This document shows positions 59,665-64,000 of a DNA stretch of 64,000 nt, piece by piece. How positions within the stretch are numbered: position 1 is the stretch's first letter; each line of letters opens with the position of its first letter. The stretch covers positions 500,141-564,140 of the forward strand of contig NZ_JABFAP010000001.1 of assembly GCF_017168255.1 (NCBI RefSeq). Direction: 5' to 3'. The notes under the pieces are model-generated. The model saw only the letters and a list, made by a program, of their open reading frames with translations. It was not told the origin of the DNA and made no database searches. The translations under genes were made by a program, and so were the position numbers. The stretch comes from Agrococcus sp. KRD186 (lineage in GTDB: Bacteria > Actinomycetota > Actinomycetes > Actinomycetales > Microbacteriaceae).

Positions 59665-60042
59665 ATGGGCCTCTCCGAGAACGAGCAGCGACTGCTCGAC
59701 GAGATGGAGCGCAATCTCTACAAGCACGAGGCTGACATCGTCAGCACCTCTGCCGGGCCCCGCACGGTCAACTACACCAAGGTCGCCGTCGGTGTGCTCG
59801 GTGTCGTCGTCGGGCTGGTGCTCGTGATCGTCGGCGTGAGTGCCAAGCTCCTGCTCATCGGGGTCGCCGGCTTCGCCGTCGCGGTCGTCGGTGCGCTCTG
59901 GGCGCTCTCGGCCTCGAGGCCCGCAACGGGCGATGAGGTCGCGGCGAAGCGCGCCGCTGGGCAGGGCCCCGCTGCCCCGAAGCAGGCGCCGAGCCTGATG
60001 GATCGCCTCGCGCAGGAGTGGGACGACCGCAACCAGCGGTAG
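59665..60042 (+). CDS. DUF3040 membrane protein
   Basis: 125 residues. The N-terminus LSENEQRLLDEMERNLYKHE is the DUF3040 signature, followed by two membrane helices (VAVGVLGVVVGLVLVIVG and LLLIGVAGFAVAVVGALWAL) and a charged tail. DUF3040 is found just upstream of mraZ in many actinobacteria and has no assigned function. The ATG at 59665 has an AAAGGGG ribosome site. The TAGACT hexamer at 59624-59629 is a likely -10, and a strong terminator follows. Confidence 0.9.
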   Translation: MGLSENEQRLLDEMERNLYKHEADIVSTSAGPRTVNYTKVAVGVLGVVVGLVLVIVGVSAKLLLIGVAGFAVAVVGALWALSASRPATGDEVAAKRAAGQGPAAPKQAPSLMDRLAQEWDDRNQR

Positions 60043-60075
60043 CCGCTCCACTCCGCTCCACACACCTCAGCACGC

Positions 60076-60107
60076 AGGGCCGACTCGCAAGAGTCGGCCC
60101 TTTCTCT
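60076..60107 (+). terminator. Intrinsic terminator after the DUF3040 gene
   Basis: Perfect 11-bp stem AGGGCCGACTC/GAGTCGGCCCT with a GCAA loop, followed by TTCTCT. It ends the transcript before the division cluster. Confidence 0.85.
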
Positions 60108-60124
60108 GTTGCCTGCGCGCGGCC

Positions 60125-60205
60125 GAGATGTGCACGCCCGCGCGTGCAGAGCGCCCGCACTGCGGGTCGGCGTGCCCGCCGGCGTGCTCGCGGCGTGCAC
60201 ATCTC
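60125..60205. repeat. Long imperfect inverted repeat in the region upstream of mraZ
   Basis: GAGATGTGCACGCC (60125-60138) and GGCGTGCACATCTC (60192-60205) are exact reverse complements 53 bp apart. Within the spacer a smaller palindrome CCCGCACTGCGGG is seen. The 347-bp gap 60043-60389 otherwise holds the terminator and the mraZ promoter region; no gene is apparent in it. Confidence 0.6.
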
Positions 60206-60313
60206 AGCGTCGGCACCGATGCATCGCGCCGCCTTCGCTCCAGAACCCTCCACCGCATCCGCTCAATGAATTATTGAGAACACGCCGTTCTGCATGGCGA
60301 ATCCTCAGCGATT

Positions 60314-60339
60314 GTGGTGCGAAGTGGAGTAGTGTGGAG
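60314..60339 (+). promoter_or_regulatory. MraZ-box direct repeats upstream of mraZ
   Basis: Three hexamers with strict 10-bp spacing: GTGGTG (60314), GTGGAG (60324) and GTGGAG (60334). MraZ proteins bind such GTGG-type direct repeats in their own promoter and repress the dcw cluster. The first copy is one base off the other two. Binding here is inferred from family knowledge. Confidence 0.7.
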
Positions 60340-60389
60340 GAAGTCGGCAGACGCTGGCGGATCTCGCAGGCCGGACGAGAGGGGGCGAT

Positions 60390-60821
60390 GTGTTCCTCGG
60401 CACCCACACGCCCAAGCTCGACGACAAGGGCCGCGTGATCCTCCCCGCCAAGTTCCGGCAGGAGCTCGAGGGCGGCCTCGTGCTCACGCGCGGCCAGGAG
60501 CGCTGCATCTACGTCTTCTCGAGAGCTGAGTTCGAACGAGTGCACGACCAGATCCGTCAGGCGCCGCTCACCTCCGCTGGTGCGCGCGACTTCCTGCGCC
60601 TCTTCCTCTCGGGCGCCTCAAACGAGCAGGCCGACAGCCAGCACCGCCTCACGATCCCGCCGAACCTGCGCGAGTACGCCGGCCTCGGCCGCGAGCTGAC
60701 CGTCATCGGCGCCGGCACCCGCGCCGAGATCTGGGACACCGCAGCCTGGAACGAGTACTACGCGGCCAAGGAGGCCGACTTCGCCTCGACGACGGAGGAG
60801 GTGATCCCCGGCATCTTCTGA
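60390..60821 (+). CDS. mraZ: MraZ transcriptional regulator
   Basis: 143 residues from the GTG at 60390, with a GAGAGGGGG ribosome site. The two AbrB-like SpoVT domains carry the DxxxR motifs [14 protein letters not shown] (about 10-23) and [14 protein letters not shown]. The protein forms a ring and represses its own operon through the GTGGAG repeats 50 bp upstream. It heads the division cluster here. The next gene, rsmH, follows after 97 bp. Confidence 0.95.
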   Translation: MFLGTHTPKLDDKGRVILPAKFRQELEGGLVLTRGQERCIYVFSRAEFERVHDQIRQAPLTSAGARDFLRLFLSGASNEQADSQHRLTIPPNLREYAGLGRELTVIGAGTRAEIWDTAAWNEYYAAKEADFASTTEEVIPGIF

Positions 60822-60918
60822 CCCGGCTCGTGACCCTCAACTGGGCGCCGCGACACACCTTCCCCGGTGTCGCGTCGCGCGGATGGGGATCAGGAGCCGG
60901 GACGGAGCAGGGAACGAC

Positions 60919-61926
60919 ATGGACGCATCCGCCCTCCACACCCCGGTCATGCTCGAGCGCACCCTCGCGCTGCTCGCGCCCGCGATCGAGGCAGCTGTCG
61001 CTGCCGGTCGCACGCCGCTCGTCATCGACGGCACGCTCGGCATGGGCGGCCACACGGAGGCGATGCTCGCGGCGCACCCGACGCTCGTCGTCGCCGGCAT
61101 CGACCGCGACCCCGACGCCATCCGGCTCGCGGGGGAGCGCCTCGCACCGTTCGGCGAGCGCTTCATCCCCGTGCAGACGACCTATGACCGCATCGACGAG
61201 GCACTTGAGGCGGCCGGTGCCGACGCTGCCGACGGCATCCTGCTCGACCTGGGCGTCTCGAGCCTGCAGCTCGACGCCGCCGACCGCGGCTTCGCCTACG
61301 CGAAGGACGCTCCGCTCGACATGCGCATGGGGCAGGCGGGCGACGTGACCGCCGCCACGATCCTCGCCGAGCGCAGCGACCGGGAGCTCTCGCGGCTGTT
61401 CAAGGTGTACGGCGACGAGAAGCTCGCCGACCGCTACGCCCGCGCGATCGTCGCGGCCCGTGCCGTCTCGCCCATCGAGACCTCGGCGCAGCTCGTCGAC
61501 ATCCTGCAGGCGGCGACGCCGCGGGCGCTCGCCAACCAGGGCCACCCCGCCAAGCGCGTCTTCCAGGCGCTGCGCATCGAGGTCAACCAGGAGCTCGCGA
61601 TCCTCGAGCGCACGATGCCTGCCGCGATCGACGCGCTCGCCGTCGGCGGCCGCCTGGTCGTGCTGGCCTACCAGTCGCTCGAGGACCGCATCGTCAAGCG
61701 CGCGCTGCAGGCCGCCGCCGCATCCACCACGCCCCGCGACCTGCCGGTCGAGCTGCCCGAGCACGCGCCGCACCTGCGGCTGCTGGTGCGCGGTGCCGAG
61801 CTCGCCGATGAGGCAGAGCGCGCCGCCAACCCGCGTTCCACGCCCGTCCGCCTGCGCGCGGCCGAGCGCATCCGACCCCTCACCTTCACACCCGCGACCA
61901 GCCCCAGCAGGGGGGAGCAGCCATGA
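60919..61926 (+). CDS. rsmH: 16S rRNA (cytosine(1402)-N(4))-methyltransferase RsmH
   Basis: 335 residues from the ATG at 60919. SAM-binding segments VIDGTLGMGGHTEAML and DRDPDAIRLAGERL, the ILLDLGVSSLQLD motif and the signature HPAKRVFQALRIEVNQELAI are intact. It methylates the P-site cytosine of 16S rRNA. An upstream in-frame ATG (60883) is less likely, as the preferred start matches the family N-terminus HTPVML. Its stop overlaps the start of the ftsL-like gene. Confidence 0.95.
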   Translation: MDASALHTPVMLERTLALLAPAIEAAVAAGRTPLVIDGTLGMGGHTEAMLAAHPTLVVAGIDRDPDAIRLAGERLAPFGERFIPVQTTYDRIDEALEAAGADAADGILLDLGVSSLQLDAADRGFAYAKDAPLDMRMGQAGDVTAATILAERSDRELSRLFKVYGDEKLADRYARAIVAARAVSPIETSAQLVDILQAATPRALANQGHPAKRVFQALRIEVNQELAILERTMPAAIDALAVGGRLVVLAYQSLEDRIVKRALQAAAASTTPRDLPVELPEHAPHLRLLVRGAELADEAERAANPRSTPVRLRAAERIRPLTFTPATSPSRGEQP

Positions 61927-62693
61927 GCAACGCCGCCATCGCCAGCATCCACGTCGACCCCTCCGGTGTCGATCAGCACGGTGTCGATCAGCACGGTGTC
62001 GATCACCGCGTCGATCCCGGTCTCGCTCCCGATCCCCGCCGGCACCTGCGGGCGCTGCCCACGCCCAGCGTGCGACGCGCACCGCGGCTCGTGCACGGCG
62101 TGCTCGCCCTCGCCGGCCTCGCGGGCATCGTCGCGGCGCAGCTCGGCCTGACGGTCGTGATCAGCGAAGGCGCCTACACGCTCAACGCCCTCGGCGGCGA
62201 GTCGAGCGCGCTGGCCCGCACCGAGCAGGCGCTGGGGGAGGACGTCGCGGTGCTCGCCTCGCCGCAGCACGTCGCAGTCGCCGCCGACGAGCTCGGCATG
62301 CTCGCCGGGCAGCCCTCGCAGTTCCTGACCCTCTCGGGCACGGCGACCGCCGGCGGCCCCGACGCGCTGCACATGCAGGTGCCGGCACTCGACCGCTTCG
62401 GCATGTACGTGCCCAATGCGCTGCTGCAGACGCAGCCACAGACCGCCGCAGCCGTCGCGCAGGTGCGCGAGGAGATCGCGCCCTACCCGGGCATGCTACT
62501 GCCGGCCGGCGAGGGTGCTCCCGCAGCGGCAGCTGATGACGCGGCCGCCGCAGCGACGACCGAGTCCGGTGACGGCGCCGCAGCGACGACCGAGTCCGGT
62601 GACGGCGCCGCAGCGACGGCCGAGACGGGCGCGGCGGCTGACGCTGCGCAGCCCGCGCCCGGCACACTGCTGCCGGCGACTGCGGGCGAGTGA
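61923..62693 (+). CDS. FtsL-like division protein with low-complexity termini
   Basis: 256 residues, one membrane helix (VHGVLALAGLAGIVAAQLGLTVVIS) preceded by a charged cytoplasmic tail with a threefold VDQHG repeat. The short periplasmic coiled coil, with Ala/Leu repeats, is followed by an unusual 100-residue acidic Ala/Thr/Glu-rich tail with a repeated ATTESGDGA unit. The gene lies between rsmH and ftsI, the position of ftsL in actinobacteria, which supports the role as a divisome scaffold. Sequence alone does not prove it. The length exceeds the usual 120-200 residues because of the tail. Confidence 0.75.
   Translation: MSNAAIASIHVDPSGVDQHGVDQHGVDHRVDPGLAPDPRRHLRALPTPSVRRAPRLVHGVLALAGLAGIVAAQLGLTVVISEGAYTLNALGGESSALARTEQALGEDVAVLASPQHVAVAADELGMLAGQPSQFLTLSGTATAGGPDALHMQVPALDRFGMYVPNALLQTQPQTAAAVAQVREEIAPYPGMLLPAGEGAPAAAADDAAAAATTESGDGAAATTESGDGAAATAETGAAADAAQPAPGTLLPATAGE
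61965..62009 (+). repeat. 15-bp tandem repeat in the ftsL-like gene (N-terminal)
   Basis: Three consecutive 15-bp units starting GGTGTCGATCA (61965, 61980, 61995) encode GVDQH, GVDQH and GVDHR. The first two are identical and the third differs near its end. The repeats are in frame. Confidence 0.85.
62551..62630 (+). repeat. 30-bp tandem repeat in the ftsL-like gene (C-terminal)
   Basis: Two identical 30-bp units at 62551-62580 and 62581-62610 (beginning CAGCGACGACCG) plus a degenerate partial third. They encode the ATTESGDGAA repeat of the acidic tail, so copy-number change would stay in frame. Confidence 0.88.
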
Positions 62694-62794
62694 GGGCGTG
62701 GCGACGTGGCTGAGATGCCACCCGCCGATACCGTGCTGACGACCCCGGACAGAGACGACCCTCGCGCACGCGAGAGAAGGCAGCGGAGGTGACA

Positions 62795-64000
62795 GTGGCG
62801 GCCAAGCGCAAGCGCTCCCGCACCGGCATGCGGACGGCGATGGTGGCCATCCTCACCTTCGCGCTGCTGGCGACCTTCGTGGTGCGGCTGGCCGACATCC
62901 AGCTCGTGCGCGCCGAGGCGCTCAATGCCGAGGCGGATGGGCGACGTGGCGTCTCCCAGACGCTCTTCGGCACGCGCGGTCCGATCGTCGACGCCGCCGG
63001 CACCGTGCTCGCCGAGAGCGTCGACCGCTGGGATCTCACGGTCTCGCCGCAGTACACGCGCGACCTCCAGCCGGGCATCGACGCGGTCGACGAGGCGCTC
63101 ACGGTCGGCGACGCCCTCGTGCAGATCGGCGGCATCACCGGCGACGACCCGCGCGACCTGCAGGCGATGATCTACGCCGAGCTCGAGCGCAACCCCGACT
63201 CCGACTACCTGATGCTCACCGACGGGCTCGACGCGCGGCAGTACGACGCGGTGCGCGACCTCGGCATCCCCTGGGTGTACCTGCGGCTGAACCCTCAGCG
63301 CGTGTACCCGGCGGGCTCCGTCGCCGGCAACCTGGTGGGCTTCATGGGCCAGTCCGAGGCGCTCGCCGGCATCGAGCGCAGCCAGGATTCCTGCCTCGCC
63401 GCGGATTCGGGCGAGCGCACCTTCGACCGCTCGGCCGATGGCACGCCCATCCCGGGCTCTATGGTCACCGACCCCGCAGTCGACGGCGGCTCGGTGCAGC
63501 TGACGATCGACGCCGACGTGCAGTACCAGGTGCAGCAGCTGACCGCCCAGTACACCTCGCAGCTGCGCGCCCGCAGCGGCACCAGCATCATCATGCGCAC
63601 CGATGGCACCGTGGTGGCGATCGCCGAGTCGCCGACAGTCGACCCGAACGATCCGACCGCCGCCGCGCAGCGCGACCGCGGCTCGCGTGCCTTCACCGCG
63701 GCCTACGAGCCGGGCTCGATCTTCAAGACCTTCTCCTGGGCGGCCATGCTCGACCTCGGGCTCATCGAGCGCACGCAGGAGATGAGCGTGCCGTGGACCT
63801 ACAGCGGGCAGGGCACCCGCGTGCGCGACGCGCAATCGCACGGCGTCGAGCAGTGGACCGCCGCCGGCATCCTGGTGAACTCGTCGAACGTCGGCATGGT
63901 CGAGCTCGGACAGCAGCTCGACCGCGACGACTTCACCGACTACCTCGACCGCTTCGGCTTCGGCGAGCAGACCGCAGTCGGCTTCGCCGGCGAGCAGGAT
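62795..64000 (+). CDS. ftsI: FtsI/PBP3-type transpeptidase (3' end outside window)
   Basis: Visible portion about 402 codons; the frame is open at the window end. The GTG at 62795 is 5 bp after a GGAGG ribosome site; a second in-frame GTG at 62789 overlaps that site. A cytoplasmic basic start leads into a membrane helix (AMVAILTFALLATFVVRLADIQ), the PBP dimerisation domain (TRGPIVDAAGTVLAESVDRW), and the transpeptidase start with the Ser-x-x-Lys motif in YEPGSIFKTFSWAAML and the SxN motif in LVNSSNVGMVEL. The KTG motif lies beyond the edge. It makes septal peptidoglycan. Confidence 0.92.
   Translation, partial: MAAKRKRSRTGMRTAMVAILTFALLATFVVRLADIQLVRAEALNAEADGRRGVSQTLFGTRGPIVDAAGTVLAESVDRWDLTVSPQYTRDLQPGIDAVDEALTVGDALVQIGGITGDDPRDLQAMIYAELERNPDSDYLMLTDGLDARQYDAVRDLGIPWVYLRLNPQRVYPAGSVAGNLVGFMGQSEALAGIERSQDSCLAADSGERTFDRSADGTPIPGSMVTDPAVDGGSVQLTIDADVQYQVQQLTAQYTSQLRARSGTSIIMRTDGTVVAIAESPTVDPNDPTAAAQRDRGSRAFTAAYEPGSIFKTFSWAAMLDLGLIERTQEMSVPWTYSGQGTRVRDAQSHGVEQWTAAGILVNSSNVGMVELGQQLDRDDFTDYLDRFGFGEQTAVGFAGEQD

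Overview
The window is about 64 kb of very GC-rich, gene-dense DNA. It has frequent GTG starts, many 4-nt ATGA/GTGA overlaps, mycoredoxin- and mycothiol-type thiol chemistry, a PknL/Rv2175c pair, a class II DAHP synthase and an mraZ-rsmH-ftsL-ftsI cluster at the right end. Together these indicate an actinobacterium, most likely family Microbacteriaceae (an Agrococcus-like genome is my inference). No rRNA, tRNA, CRISPR array or complete insertion sequence was seen.

Layout. 0-8.8 kb: the end of a MetQ-type lipoprotein, an intact FitAB/VapBC-type toxin-antitoxin pair with a palindromic operator, a ketosynthase plus AMP-ligase cassette whose ligase carries an in-frame minisatellite, a DUF1684 gene fused to a decayed second toxin-antitoxin module, a TOPRIM protein, an aldo/keto reductase, a sorbosone-dehydrogenase-like lipoprotein and a truncated nitroreductase-type fragment. 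8.8-21 kb: a MASE1 histidine kinase, a BASS transporter, a trans-sulfuration enzyme, mycoredoxin, a TM-anchored Pro-rich protein, an Old-Yellow-Enzyme-type reductase missing one Fe-S cysteine, and an arsenic block (ArsC plus an ArsR-ArsC fusion), then a thiolase. 21-26.7 kb: a probably acquired, partly decayed copper/metal island (NlpC/P60 pseudogene, two-component system, DUF305 lipoprotein, truncated Cu-ATPase, DUF305 membrane protein, 18-Cys copper-storage-type protein). 26.8-32.5 kb: LLM flavin oxidoreductase and xdhABC. 32.6-39.5 kb: a seven-gene block coupling an Fbp/AEP-type ABC importer to three unrelated phosphatase families under an RpiR regulator. 39.5-43.2 kb: glycerate kinase, amidotransferase, Tag glycosylase and AzlCD. 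43.3-50.3 kb: FHA (GarA-like), two MerR regulators, a peptidase M23 relic, ParA, pyruvate carboxylase and peptide deformylase. 50.3-57.9 kb: a frameshifted methyltransferase, FadD15-type ligase, PlsC, class II DAHP synthase, PASTA kinase and Rv2175c homologue. 57.8-58.46 kb: a compact GIY-YIG nuclease unit bounded by REP-like repeats and an exact 34-bp direct repeat that copies the 3' end of the Rv2175c gene. 58.5-64 kb: polyprenyl diphosphate synthase, DUF3040, then the division/cell-wall cluster mraZ-rsmH-ftsL-like-ftsI (cut by the window end).

The most interesting candidates are (i) the REP/GIY-YIG unit, which looks like a minimal mobile or duplicating element, and (ii) the ABC importer plus three phosphatases operon, which looks like an undescribed organophosphate uptake and stripping system. 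Several decayed genes cluster beside small toxin-antitoxin, metal-resistance and repeat elements, so the window records repeated gain and loss. A recurrent TAGRCT/TAGGNT hexamer sits 6-8 nt ahead of some GTG starts and suggests leaderless transcripts.
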